Shown: positions 1-6,760, counted from the first letter of the stretch. The stretch is 9,392 bases of DNA from an uncultured Collinsella sp. (GCA_958350755.1 CATWID010000065.1:1-9392); one strand, 5' to 3'. Notes: a model not told the origin generated them from the sequence alone. Program-made: numbers and translations.

Positions 1-972
1 CTGACGGCCGAGGACCTCGATGTCGACCGCACTTTGCGCCCCCAGCGCCTGGACGATTACTGTGGCCAGGAGCACATCAAGCAGAGCCTGCGCGTGTTGA
101 TCGAAGCGGCGCAGAACCGTGGCGAGACGCTCGACCACGTGATTTTCTCGGGTCCTCCGGGCCTGGGCAAGACCACGCTGGCCACCGTTATCGCCAACGA
201 GCTGGGCGCTCAGATCAAGACCACGAGTGGCCCCGCCATCGCGCGCACGGGCGACCTGGCGGCCATCCTTACTAACTTGCAGCCGGGTGATGTGCTGTTT
301 ATTGACGAGATCCACCGCCTCAACCGTTCGGTCGAGGAGGTCCTGTACCCCGCGATGGAGGACTTTGCCCTCGATATCGTGATCGGTAAAGGCCCGGCCG
401 CACGATCGATTCGCCTGGATATCCCCAAGTTTACGCTGGTGGCGGCAACGACCCGCTCGGGTATGTTGACTGGCCCGCTGCGCGACCGCTTTGGCATTTC
501 ATATCGCCTGGATTACTACACGGTCGAAGAACTCGCGCAGATTGTGACGCGCTCGGCGTCCATCCTGGGCGTGACGATCGACCACCCCAGTGCGCTCGAG
601 ATCGGCTCGCGTTCGCGCGGCACGCCACGTCTTGCCAACCGCCTGCTCAAGCGCGTGCGCGATTACGCACAGGTGCGCGGCAACGGTCCCATTGAGCTCG
701 ATATCTGCCGTCAGGCACTCGAGTTCTTTGAGATCGACGAGCTCGGTCTGGACTGGATGGATATTCGCATTTTGGAGACGCTCGCCAAGACGTTCTCCGG
801 TCGTGCCGTGGGACTTACGACCCTTGCCAGCGCGGTGGGCGAGGACCCGGGCACGCTCGAGGATGTCTATGAGCCCTATCTGCTGCAGTGCGGGCTGATG
901 ATTCGTACACCGCAGGGCCGTCAGGCAACCCTTCGCACCTTTGAGCACCTGGGGATTGAACCTACCGTTTAG
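1..972 (+). CDS. ruvB: Holliday junction branch migration DNA helicase RuvB (5'-truncated by window edge)
   Basis: RuvB is the hexameric AAA+ motor that drives branch migration of Holliday junctions with RuvA, before RuvC cleavage, in the cytoplasm. The frame is open from base 1, so the N-terminal residues lie outside the window; 323 residues are visible against about 335-350 for the family. In visible numbering I see Walker A GPPGLGKT (51-58), Walker B LFIDEIH (99-105), sensor 1 around ATTR (149-152), the arginine-finger segment GPLRDRFG (158-165), sensor 2 GTPR (207-210), and a C-terminal winged helix from about 252 with the RTPQGR hairpin (302-307). All key residues are present. The TTG at position 34 is an internal leucine, not the start, because family-typical sequence (LTAEDLDVDRT) continues upstream of it. 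No clear intrinsic terminator follows the stop. The gene is normally downstream of ruvA, which would lie left of the window. Confidence 0.97.
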   Translation: MTAEDLDVDRTLRPQRLDDYCGQEHIKQSLRVLIEAAQNRGETLDHVIFSGPPGLGKTTLATVIANELGAQIKTTSGPAIARTGDLAAILTNLQPGDVLFIDEIHRLNRSVEEVLYPAMEDFALDIVIGKGPAARSIRLDIPKFTLVAATTRSGMLTGPLRDRFGISYRLDYYTVEELAQIVTRSASILGVTIDHPSALEIGSRSRGTPRLANRLLKRVRDYAQVRGNGPIELDICRQALEFFEIDELGLDWMDIRILETLAKTFSGRAVGLTTLASAVGEDPGTLEDVYEPYLLQCGLMIRTPQGRQATLRTFEHLGIEPTV

Positions 973-1049
973 GGCGCTTTGTTTTGGCGGGCTGTTGGGC
1001 TATCGCTGGGCATCGGGTAAACATATCGCCGTTTGTCGGTTGCGGGTGT

Positions 1050-1076
1050 TTTACTATTGCACGCCCGTGCTATGCT
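1050..1076 (+). promoter_or_regulatory. Candidate promoter of fhs with extended -10
   Basis: A -35-like TTTACT (1050-1055) is separated by 15 bases from TATGCT (1071-1076). The bases TGC directly before it give an extended -10 (TGnTATGCT), which can compensate for a weak or poorly spaced -35. Transcription would begin near 1083 and leave a leader of roughly 34 bases ahead of the ATG at 1117. A perfect inverted repeat, GCACG-CC-CGTGC (1059-1070), fills most of the spacer. The assignment is by eye from consensus only. Confidence 0.45.
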
Positions 1077-1116
1077 GGATTGGTCTTTTTCTCATCCGGT
1101 AACGAAAGGACCGCCC

Positions 1117-2784
1117 ATGCCTACTGACATCGAAATCGCACGTTCTGTTACGCCGCTGCCTATTACCGAGGTGGCCAAGAACGCCGGCGTCGACGTTAAG
1201 CACCTTATTCCGTACGGCTTCGACAAGGCTAAGGTCGACTATTCACTGCTCAACGAGCCGACTGATCACCAGGCCAAGCTCGTCCTCGTGACCGCTATCA
1301 ACCCCACGCCCGCCGGCGAGGGTAAGACCACTACGACCATCGGTCTGGCCGATGGCCTGCGCCGTCGCGGTGTCAAGAGCGCCGTGGCCCTTCGTGAGCC
1401 TTCGCTCGGTCCCGTCTTCGGCGTCAAGGGCGGTGCCGCCGGCGGTGGCTGGGCGCAGGTCATCCCCATGGAGGACATCAACCTGCACTTTACTGGTGAC
1501 TTCCATGCTATTGGTGCCGCCAACAACCTGCTGGCCGCCATGCTCGACAACCATATTCAGCAGGGCAACCAGCTCGGTATCGATGTTAAGCGCATCACCT
1601 GGAAGCGCGTTGTCGACATGAACGACCGTCAGCTGCGCCATGTCATCGACGGCATTGGCGGCAAGGCCCAGGGCGTGCCGCGCGAGGATGGCTTTGACAT
1701 TACCGTTGCCTCCGAGGTCATGGCGATCCTGTGCCTGTCCACGAGCATCAACGATCTTAAGGAGCGCTTGGGCGAGATCGTTGTCGGCTACAGCTATGCC
1801 GGCGAGCCCGTCCGCGCACGCGACCTTAAGGCCCAAGGAGCTATGGCCGCACTGCTCAAGGATGCGCTCAAGCCCAATCTGGTGCAGACGCTTGAGGGTA
1901 CGCCCGCGTTTGTCCACGGCGGTCCCTTCGCCAATATTGCCCACGGCTGCAACTCCATCATGGCCACGCGTATGGCGATGCGCTTTGGCGATGTCGCCAT
2001 TACCGAGGCCGGCTTCGGTGCCGATCTGGGTGCCGAGAAGTTCCTCGACATCAAGTGCCGCATGACGGGCGTTCGCCCCAGCGCCGTCGTGGTCGTCGCG
2101 ACCGCTCGTGCGCTGAAGTACAACGGTGGCGTCGCCAAGGCCGACCTCAACGAGGAGAACCTCGAGGCACTCAAGGCCGGCATGCCCAACCTGCTGCGTC
2201 ACGTCGACAACATCCAGAACGTTTATGGTCTGCCCTGCGTAGTCGCCATCAACCGCTTCCCGACGGACACCGAGGCCGAGCTTGCGCTCATCGAGTCCGA
2301 GTGTCAGAAGCTCGGCGTCAACGTTAAGCTTTCCGAGGTCTGGGCCAAGGGCGGCGAGGGCGCGCTCGAGCTTGCCGATGAGGTCATGCGTCTGATTGAG
2401 CAGCCGAGCGAGCTCAAGTTTGCCTATGAGGACGGCGCCGATGTGGCCGACGCTCTTGAGGCCATTGCCACCAAGGTCTACCGCGCCGACGGCGTCGACT
2501 TTACGCCGGCCGCCAAGCGCCAGCTCGCCGAGCTGCGCGAGAACGGCTTTGGCAACCTGCCGGTGTGCGTGGCCAAGACGCAGTACAGCTTTAGCGACAA
2601 CGCCAAGGCCCTGGGCGCTCCCGAGAACTTCCGCATCACGGTGCGCGAGCTCAAGGTTTCCGCCGGTGCCCACTTTGTGGTCGCACTGACTGGCAGTGTT
2701 CTGACCATGCCGGGCCTGCCCAAGGTCCCTGCGGCCGAGAACATCGACGTCGACAACGACGGCAACATCACCGGCCTGTTCTAA
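1117..2784 (+). CDS. fhs: Formate-tetrahydrofolate ligase (10-formyl-THF synthetase)
   Basis: The enzyme joins formate to tetrahydrofolate with ATP hydrolysis to give 10-formyl-THF, feeding purine and initiator formyl-Met synthesis; in acetogens it is also part of the methyl branch of the Wood-Ljungdahl pathway. It acts in the cytoplasm as a homotetramer. I chose the ATG at 1117: it is preceded by GAAAGGA, and the resulting 555 residues match the usual 555-560. The frame runs 28 codons further up to a GTG-type start, but that part would overlap the candidate promoter. Visible motifs are the ATP-binding loop PTPAGEGKTTTT (63-74), the first family signature GVKGGAAGGGW (102-112) followed by PMEDINLHFTGD, and the second signature VATARALKYNGG near residue 330. 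The second has Ala where Ile is commoner. The gene is flanked by its own candidate promoter and a strong terminator, so it is probably monocistronic. Confidence 0.97.
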   Translation: MPTDIEIARSVTPLPITEVAKNAGVDVKHLIPYGFDKAKVDYSLLNEPTDHQAKLVLVTAINPTPAGEGKTTTTIGLADGLRRRGVKSAVALREPSLGPVFGVKGGAAGGGWAQVIPMEDINLHFTGDFHAIGAANNLLAAMLDNHIQQGNQLGIDVKRITWKRVVDMNDRQLRHVIDGIGGKAQGVPREDGFDITVASEVMAILCLSTSINDLKERLGEIVVGYSYAGEPVRARDLKAQGAMAALLKDALKPNLVQTLEGTPAFVHGGPFANIAHGCNSIMATRMAMRFGDVAITEAGFGADLGAEKFLDIKCRMTGVRPSAVVVVATARALKYNGGVAKADLNEENLEALKAGMPNLLRHVDNIQNVYGLPCVVAINRFPTDTEAELALIESECQKLGVNVKLSEVWAKGGEGALELADEVMRLIEQPSELKFAYEDGADVADALEAIATKVYRADGVDFTPAAKRQLAELRENGFGNLPVCVAKTQYSFSDNAKALGAPENFRITVRELKVSAGAHFVVALTGSVLTMPGLPKVPAAENIDVDNDGNITGLF

Positions 2785-2809
2785 GCCTGCTGCCCATAGC
2801 TGCTTGTCC

Positions 2810-2847
2810 GCCCCGCCGTGCCCCCAAGGCCCGGCGGGGCTTTTTTA
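2810..2847 (+). terminator. Intrinsic terminator of fhs
   Basis: A 9-bp perfect stem, GCCCCGCCG (2810-2818) with CGGCGGGGC (2832-2840), can extend inward after one mismatch through GCC/GGC around a five-base loop. Six T residues (2841-2846) follow directly. It lies 25 bases after the fhs stop, a textbook rho-independent terminator that isolates fhs from the next gene. Confidence 0.93.
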
Positions 2848-2912
2848 TCCTTAGGCCCGCGCATGTCTTGTAGATACCGACGGGCTCTGCCCATCATAGG
2901 CTTTTGCGCGGG

Positions 2913-2918
2913 TAGAAT
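2913..2918 (+). promoter_or_regulatory. Possible -10 box for the PASTA-like membrane protein gene
   Basis: TAGAAT (2913-2918) matches the -10 consensus at five of six bases and sits about 46 bases before the ATG at 2964, giving a leader near 39 bases. No good -35 is visible 16-18 bases upstream, so this is weak. A promoter is expected here because the strong fhs terminator lies just before. Confidence 0.3.
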
Positions 2919-2963
2919 GCATGAATAACTTGATGCTCACGCGCGACGGAAAGGAATCGTTGC

Positions 2964-3953
2964 ATGGATCAGGACAAGACAACCGTGATGGGCGGCTACG
3001 GTTCCGCGCAGGCTGGCGATAGCGCCGATGCGACCCGCGTTGTTCCCAACCCCGGATATACCGACCCCGCCGCGACGCAGCCTTCTGCCGAGCCCACCCG
3101 GGTTATGGGCTATGGCGACACGGCGCAGGATTCTTGCGCTGCATCTTCGCAAGGCCCCTATGGCAACGCAGCTCCGGACCCGTTTGATTACGCGCCGCAG
3201 GATTCTTATGCCGCTTCGACACCGAATCCCTATGATGACCTGCCGCAGAATCCCATTCCGCAGCCTCAGCAGACGACGTATATGCCTCGCACGGCGCAGC
3301 CTCGCTACGAGTCGCGCGAGCCGTATCGCGAGTACCCCAAGTCGATTCCGCAATATGGCGAGGACGAGGAGAAGAAGCCGTCGCGTTCGTCGAGCGTGAT
3401 CAAGAAGATCCTCATCGTGCTGGCGATCTTCTTTGCGCTGTCGGTTGTGTTTGCCATCGTGTCGGGCATGCTCAACAAGCGAGGGAGTTCAACGGCCGAT
3501 ACCACTGCCGAGCAAACCGAGTCCGCCTCGTCTAGCACCGTCGATCTGAGCGATATCCCGGGGCAGTACTGGTCCAACGCCAAAAAGCTTCTCAAGTCGC
3601 GCGGCGCCGATCTTTCGAATGCCGTGGTCCTGACTGATGATGGCTCAACGCCCGTCATCGATGCCAACTGGGTCGTTACTTCTGCCTACTATAACGACAA
3701 CGGCAACCTCGAAATTCAACTCACGCACAAGAACAGCTCGGGCAACTCGTCCGGCGGCCAAAGCGGTACCGACAGCTCGAGCTCCAATACGCTGGAGGAC
3801 TTGAGCAACAAGGCACAGGAGTTGGGAGACAAGGCGCAAGAGCTGGGCGATACGGCACAAAACCTGGGCGACACCGCGCAGAACTTGGGCGACATGGCGA
3901 CGGATGCCTGGAACGCACTGCAAAACGGCATCTCGGGCGCGCGGGGAAACTAG
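2964..3953 (+). CDS. Single-pass membrane protein with Thr-motif N-terminus, PASTA-like outer domain and C-terminal 7-residue repeats
   Basis: I do not recognise a named family over the full 329 residues. The ATG at 2964 follows AAAGGA with 8 bases between. Residues 1-145 are Pro/Gln/Tyr-rich and probably disordered and cytoplasmic. They carry three similar motifs, TTVM (6-9), TRVV (24-27) and TRVM (45-48), plus an imperfect 24-residue duplication (about 54-77 and 78-101). Basic residues (KK, 147-148) precede one transmembrane helix (about 149-170), so by the positive-inside rule the C-terminus is outside. Residues 195-253 (DLSDIPGQYWSNAKKLLKS..., then NWVVTS) resemble one divergent PASTA domain: an 'xxPGxxxxxAkxxLkxxG' helix followed by a 'NWxVTS' strand. 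A Ser/Gly linker (257-275) leads to four 7-residue repeats (283-310) forming a possible amphipathic helix. The Thr motifs look like Ser/Thr kinase or FHA-binding sites, which would suit a PASTA-linked signalling role, but this is inferred. It converges on the cation transporter gene with 12 bases between stops. Confidence 0.8.
   Translation: MDQDKTTVMGGYGSAQAGDSADATRVVPNPGYTDPAATQPSAEPTRVMGYGDTAQDSCAASSQGPYGNAAPDPFDYAPQDSYAASTPNPYDDLPQNPIPQPQQTTYMPRTAQPRYESREPYREYPKSIPQYGEDEEKKPSRSSSVIKKILIVLAIFFALSVVFAIVSGMLNKRGSSTADTTAEQTESASSSTVDLSDIPGQYWSNAKKLLKSRGADLSNAVVLTDDGSTPVIDANWVVTSAYYNDNGNLEIQLTHKNSSGNSSGGQSGTDSSSSNTLEDLSNKAQELGDKAQELGDTAQNLGDTAQNLGDMATDAWNALQNGISGARGN
3123..3266 (+). repeat. Imperfect 72-bp (24-codon) tandem duplication in the N-terminal region
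   Basis: The segments around 3125 and 3197 share GCAGGATTCTT exactly and then align with an offset of 72 bases. They encode AQDSCAASSQGPYGN and PQDSYAASTPNPYDD. A third degenerate piece (LPQNP) follows. The duplication lies in the disordered cytoplasmic part of the membrane protein and explains its Pro/Gln/Tyr pattern. Confidence 0.6.
3810..3893 (+). repeat. Four tandem 21-bp units encoding (K/T)AQ(E/N)LGD
   Basis: Four consecutive 21-base units start at 3810, 3831, 3852 and 3873. They encode KAQELGD, KAQELGD, TAQNLGD and TAQNLGD and are in phase with the codons. Synonymous differences between units (for example AAGGCACAG against AAGGCGCAA) show that the protein repeat is kept while the DNA has drifted, so selection on the peptide is likely. 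Ala and Leu fall at positions three apart in each heptad, as on one face of an amphipathic or coiled-coil helix. Confidence 0.9.
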
Positions 3954-3965
3954 CTGTTAAGCGGG

Positions 3966-5147
3966 CTACAGCTGCTCTGCTGGACGGTCGGGCGAACTAA
4001 AGCCCGAATCAAACGTGACGACGCATGAGACGTCGGGCCGGCGCTCGTGCACGATGCGCGTGACGAGCTCCAGCAGCTCCTCGTCGGATATGTCAAAGCC
4101 GTCGGGACGCACCAGGTCAAACGAAACGAACCCGTCGTGCTCGTGCAGGTCGTGGATGGAGAGCGCGGGATCGATCTGCATGACGCCGCGCTTGACCCAG
4201 CCGCGCAGGTCGTCGCCGGTTGTCGCGATGGGGTCGCAGTGCAGCGTGATATCGATGCCCATCTGGCGCTTGATGTCGTGCTCGATGGTGTCCAGAATCT
4301 CGTGGTGCTCAAATGCGTCGCCCTCGCCAGACATCTCCACGTGGGCGCTGGCAAACTGACGACCGGGGCCGTAGTCGTGCACCATCAGGTCGTGTGTGCC
4401 CAAGACCTGTGGATAGGACATGATCTTGTCGCGGATTGCCTGGACGAGCTTGGGGTCGGGCGCTTGTCCCAGCAACGGGCTGATGGCGTCGCGCACTAGG
4501 CCCATGCCGCTGATGCAGATGAAGATGCCCACACCCAGGCCTGCCCAGCCATCGAGGTCAAAGCCGGTCGTCTGCGAAATAAGCGCCGCCACCAAGACCG
4601 AGCCCGAGGTGATGACGTCGTTTTTGGAGTCCTGTGCTGTGGCGATGAGCGTCTCCGAGTCGATGCGGTCGCCCAGCGTGCGGTTGAACGCGGCCATCCA
4701 GAGCTTAACGAGCATGGACAAGACGAGGGCGGCTAAGGAGAGCACCGAATATGCAGTGGGGGAAGGCTTGATGATCTTAGTGACCGACTCGAGGATCAGG
4801 TTGATGCCGACGGCGCAAACCAGGACGGCGACGAACAGGCCGGCTAGGTACTCGTAGCGGCCGTGGCCATAGGGGTGGCCTTCGTCTGCCGGGCGGCTGG
4901 CAAGGCGGAACCCGAGCAGGCTCACGATGTTGCTCGAGGCATCGGAGAGGTTGTTGAAAGCGTCGGCGACGAGGGAGACGGAACCGGCGAGCAGGCCCGC
5001 GATGCCCTTGGCCAGGCACAGGGTGATGTTGAGGCCAATGCAAATGAGGCTTGCGGCAAAGCCCGCGTTGGTGCGGCAAGATGTATCGACCGGCTCGCCC
5101 TCGCTGCCGGGAACAAGTGTATGTACCAGCCGATTTACAAATAGCAT
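3966..5147 (-). CDS. Cation diffusion facilitator (CDF) transporter, predicted manganese exporter type
   Basis: CDF proteins export divalent metals from the cytoplasm in exchange for protons, as dimers in the membrane. The frame is open further upstream, but I chose the ATG at 5147 because GAGGA lies 8 bases before it; this gives 393 residues. An ATG at 5168 is in frame but lacks a ribosome site. The six-helix core covers about 29-222. The TM2 motif NNLSD (N65, D69) aligns with D45/D49 of E. coli FieF through the conserved PAD..H..GHG loop (86-96), and TM5 carries DSKND (D173, D177). The N/D/D/D set resembles that described for MntE-type manganese exporters, whereas zinc CDFs usually have His at one or both positions. 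The cytoplasmic dimerisation domain (about 225-295) has HDLMVHDYG and FASAHVEM. An extra C-terminal segment (about 296-393) with a second IHDL...FDLVRP pattern looks like a partial repeat of that domain. Metal choice is inference. Confidence 0.93.
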   Translation of the reverse strand: MLFVNRLVHTLVPGSEGEPVDTSCRTNAGFAASLICIGLNITLCLAKGIAGLLAGSVSLVADAFNNLSDASSNIVSLLGFRLASRPADEGHPYGHGRYEYLAGLFVAVLVCAVGINLILESVTKIIKPSPTAYSVLSLAALVLSMLVKLWMAAFNRTLGDRIDSETLIATAQDSKNDVITSGSVLVAALISQTTGFDLDGWAGLGVGIFICISGMGLVRDAISPLLGQAPDPKLVQAIRDKIMSYPQVLGTHDLMVHDYGPGRQFASAHVEMSGEGDAFEHHEILDTIEHDIKRQMGIDITLHCDPIATTGDDLRGWVKRGVMQIDPALSIHDLHEHDGFVSFDLVRPDGFDISDEELLELVTRIVHERRPDVSCVVTFDSGFSSPDRPAEQL

Positions 5148-5180
5148 AGCGGTCGTCCTCACAATCATGTTTAAGGGGAT

Positions 5181-5186
5181 AGTGTA
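5181..5186 (-). promoter_or_regulatory. Possible -10 box of the CDF transporter gene
   Basis: Read on the minus strand, TACACT (5186 down to 5181) matches four of six -10 bases and would start transcription near 5175, leaving a leader of about 28 bases before the ATG at 5147. The expected -35 area is occupied by a GC-rich inverted repeat, GCGCGG-GGGCG-CCGCGC (5191-5207), instead of a good consensus hexamer. If the -10 is right, a regulator or activator could be involved. The evidence is weak. Confidence 0.25.
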
Positions 5187-5319
5187 GCTCGCGCGGGGGC
5201 GCCGCGCACCGATGCTCAGAAAATGCAGCAATAGTCTGCCGGTGCTAACGAGCGAACCTTCTCGTCTGCTTGGGTGGTCCATTTTGGGCCACATGGGTAT
5301 GGGCATGTGCCTGCCTGCC

Positions 5320-5336
5320 CGACATACTTAATGTCG
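5320..5336. promoter_or_regulatory. 17-bp inverted repeat CGACAT-N5-ATGTCG, operator candidate
   Basis: Perfect 6-bp arms (5320-5325 and 5331-5336) flank the five bases ACTTA. The site lies 29 bases before the ATG of the zinc-ribbon gene and overlaps a -10-like CTTAAT (5327-5332). It is in the intergenic region shared with the divergent metal transporter. Size and symmetry suit a dimeric helix-turn-helix repressor, although a small RNA hairpin in the leader is also possible. Confidence 0.4.
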
Positions 5337-5365
5337 ACAGCCCCAGTGCAAAGGAGGACGTATTC

Positions 5366-6703
5366 ATGGACGAGATGTTTGCCATTAAATGCCAAAACTG
5401 CGGCGGCCCTATGTACTCGCACCAGGCTAAACGCAGCTTTGAGTGCGCCTATTGCGGCACGGTCGTTCCGTGGCAGGCCGATGTGGGGGAGCCCAAGAGT
5501 GCCCTGGGCATTCGTCATACGCCGTTGACAGTGGTGGATGGGCTACTTAAGCTCACCCATGTGTCGCAGCTCGAGCGCCCGGTAGACCCGGACTGGTATT
5601 TCTTCAATGCGCACTGGCGCAATCAGTCGGTTCTGGAGCATCTGCTGTGGGAGGACCGTGGCACGGCGCAGGAGTTCCAAGAGGCTACGCATGTGAGCAT
5701 TCCCTGCCCCTTCTGCGGTGCGTCCTTTGAGGGGCCATCGACCCAGCGCGTGTTTGAGTGCCCGTCCTGCGGCAATAAGATCGGCGTTGCCGACCTGCTC
5801 AAGCCCGGTACTTTTAGCAAACGCCTGACCATGGGCGTTGGTGCGGAGTATGTACCCGAGCAGGGCATTCCCTGCGAGATCACTCCACAGCAGGCGCGTG
5901 CCAATGCACTGCAGCTGGTGCGCCAGTACCCCGACGCCTTTGCCGGGCACGACGTGGAAGACGCGATTCAAAATGACATGATGCTCTTCTACTTCCCCAT
6001 GGCGCTCGCGGACTTGCGTATGATGGCGTCCTTCCCGGGCAAGGGCCTGAGCAAGGAGATTTTGGTGTACTACGAGGTGCTCGATTGGGCGTATCCGCGG
6101 GCAAACTACCTGGACGTTCGTCTTATGGGCATTTTGGAGCCGTGGGACTTTGGCAAGGTGGGACCGTTCGACCCTGCCATGCAGGAGGGCGACTTCCGCG
6201 TTGTCTCCGTCGATGCGTCCACCAAGGACCAGGTGGTTATTGATAAGCTGGCGCTCGACATTGCAGGCAACGATGCCGAGGCGGTGCTGGGGCTCAATAA
6301 AAAGAGCATCCGCGCCTGGGCGCGCAAGGCCCGCAAGCATAAAGACGGTCTGGTGATGGTGCCGGTCTACTTTGTCGATCGTCCGGCGACTGACAGCCGC
6401 GATGGCGAGCAGGTGCGCATTGCCGTAAACGGCCAGACGGGTCGTGCGGCAGCGGTAGCGTTTAGCGACAAGCGTGAGACGCATGTGGTGGCGTCGCTCA
6501 ATCCGAGCCTGCATCTGTCCGGCGAGAGCACCGTGCATGCCACGCCCGTCGAGGTCAAATACGTTAAATCGCCGTTCCTATACCAGATCGTGCGCCGTGG
6601 AGGCGGCGAACAGCCGCGGCAGGTGGCAGCGGCAGCTGAGGGTTCTTATCGAGAGGAGAAGCCTAAACGTAAGGGCTTGCTCGCTGCGATCTTTGGGAAG
6701 TAG
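5366..6703 (+). CDS. Double zinc-ribbon (TFIIB-type zinc ribbon-like) cytoplasmic protein of unknown function
   Basis: The ATG at 5366 has an excellent ribosome site (AAGGAGG, 8 bases upstream), giving 445 residues; the frame is open 32 codons further up but without such a site. Two four-cysteine zinc ribbons are visible: CQNCGG...CAYCG (C9, C12, C27, C30) and CPFCGA...CPSCG (C114, C117, C132, C135). A long soluble part follows with no transmembrane helix or signal peptide. Residues 332-362 (VPVYFVD...VRIAVNGQTGR) match a pattern I associate with bacterial proteins annotated as 'TFIIB-type zinc ribbon-containing protein', where a strand with NGQTG ends the domain. The last 15 residues are strongly basic (KPKRKG). 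The function of that group is not established to my knowledge. Zinc binding is a safe inference from the cysteine spacing; nucleic-acid or membrane-complex roles are speculation. The gene diverges from the cation transporter and converges on the nuclease gene. Confidence 0.85.
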   Translation: MDEMFAIKCQNCGGPMYSHQAKRSFECAYCGTVVPWQADVGEPKSALGIRHTPLTVVDGLLKLTHVSQLERPVDPDWYFFNAHWRNQSVLEHLLWEDRGTAQEFQEATHVSIPCPFCGASFEGPSTQRVFECPSCGNKIGVADLLKPGTFSKRLTMGVGAEYVPEQGIPCEITPQQARANALQLVRQYPDAFAGHDVEDAIQNDMMLFYFPMALADLRMMASFPGKGLSKEILVYYEVLDWAYPRANYLDVRLMGILEPWDFGKVGPFDPAMQEGDFRVVSVDASTKDQVVIDKLALDIAGNDAEAVLGLNKKSIRAWARKARKHKDGLVMVPVYFVDRPATDSRDGEQVRIAVNGQTGRAAAVAFSDKRETHVVASLNPSLHLSGESTVHATPVEVKYVKSPFLYQIVRRGGGEQPRQVAAAAEGSYREEKPKRKGLLAAIFGK

Positions 6704-6760
6704 GGAAGCGCAGCGCGGGACGGCTCACAGGCGTGCGGGCGTTTCGGTCGCAACGTGCTG

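Noticed and set aside
1033..1116. 28-residue N-terminal extension of Fhs from an upstream start
   Set aside because: It overlaps the candidate promoter, has no ribosome site, and would exceed the family's normal length; the ATG at 1117 has both a good site and normal length.
1243..2673. Long open frame (476 codons) antisense to fhs
   Set aside because: Its length follows from the strong third-position GC bias of fhs; the + strand protein has full family motifs and the antisense product looks like compositional noise.
3645..3923. Leu/Ala/Val repeat frame antisense to the heptad repeats
   Set aside because: The repetition is the complement of the + strand 21-bp units; the gene on the + strand has the start site, membrane helix and domain structure.
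3952..3973. AGCTGT...ACAGCT hairpin between the convergent genes as a terminator
   Set aside because: The stem is only 6 bp with a ten-base loop, overlaps both stop codons and has no proper T-run on either strand.
5148..5306. 53-residue N-terminal extension of the CDF transporter
   Set aside because: It has a Pro/Arg-rich, non-membrane sequence, lacks a ribosome site and overlaps the divergent promoter region; GAGGA precedes the ATG at 5147.
5270..5365. 32-residue N-terminal extension of the zinc-ribbon protein
   Set aside because: AAGGAGG lies just before the ATG at 5366, and the palindrome and expected promoter occupy the upstream part.
5543..6538. Open frame of 331 codons antisense to the zinc-ribbon gene
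   Set aside because: It is a shadow of the + strand gene, which has an excellent ribosome site and conserved cysteine motifs; the antisense product shows no recognisable motif.
6704..6760. Terminator or small RNA between the convergent zinc-ribbon and nuclease genes
   Set aside because: I see no stable hairpin followed by a T-run in either direction.
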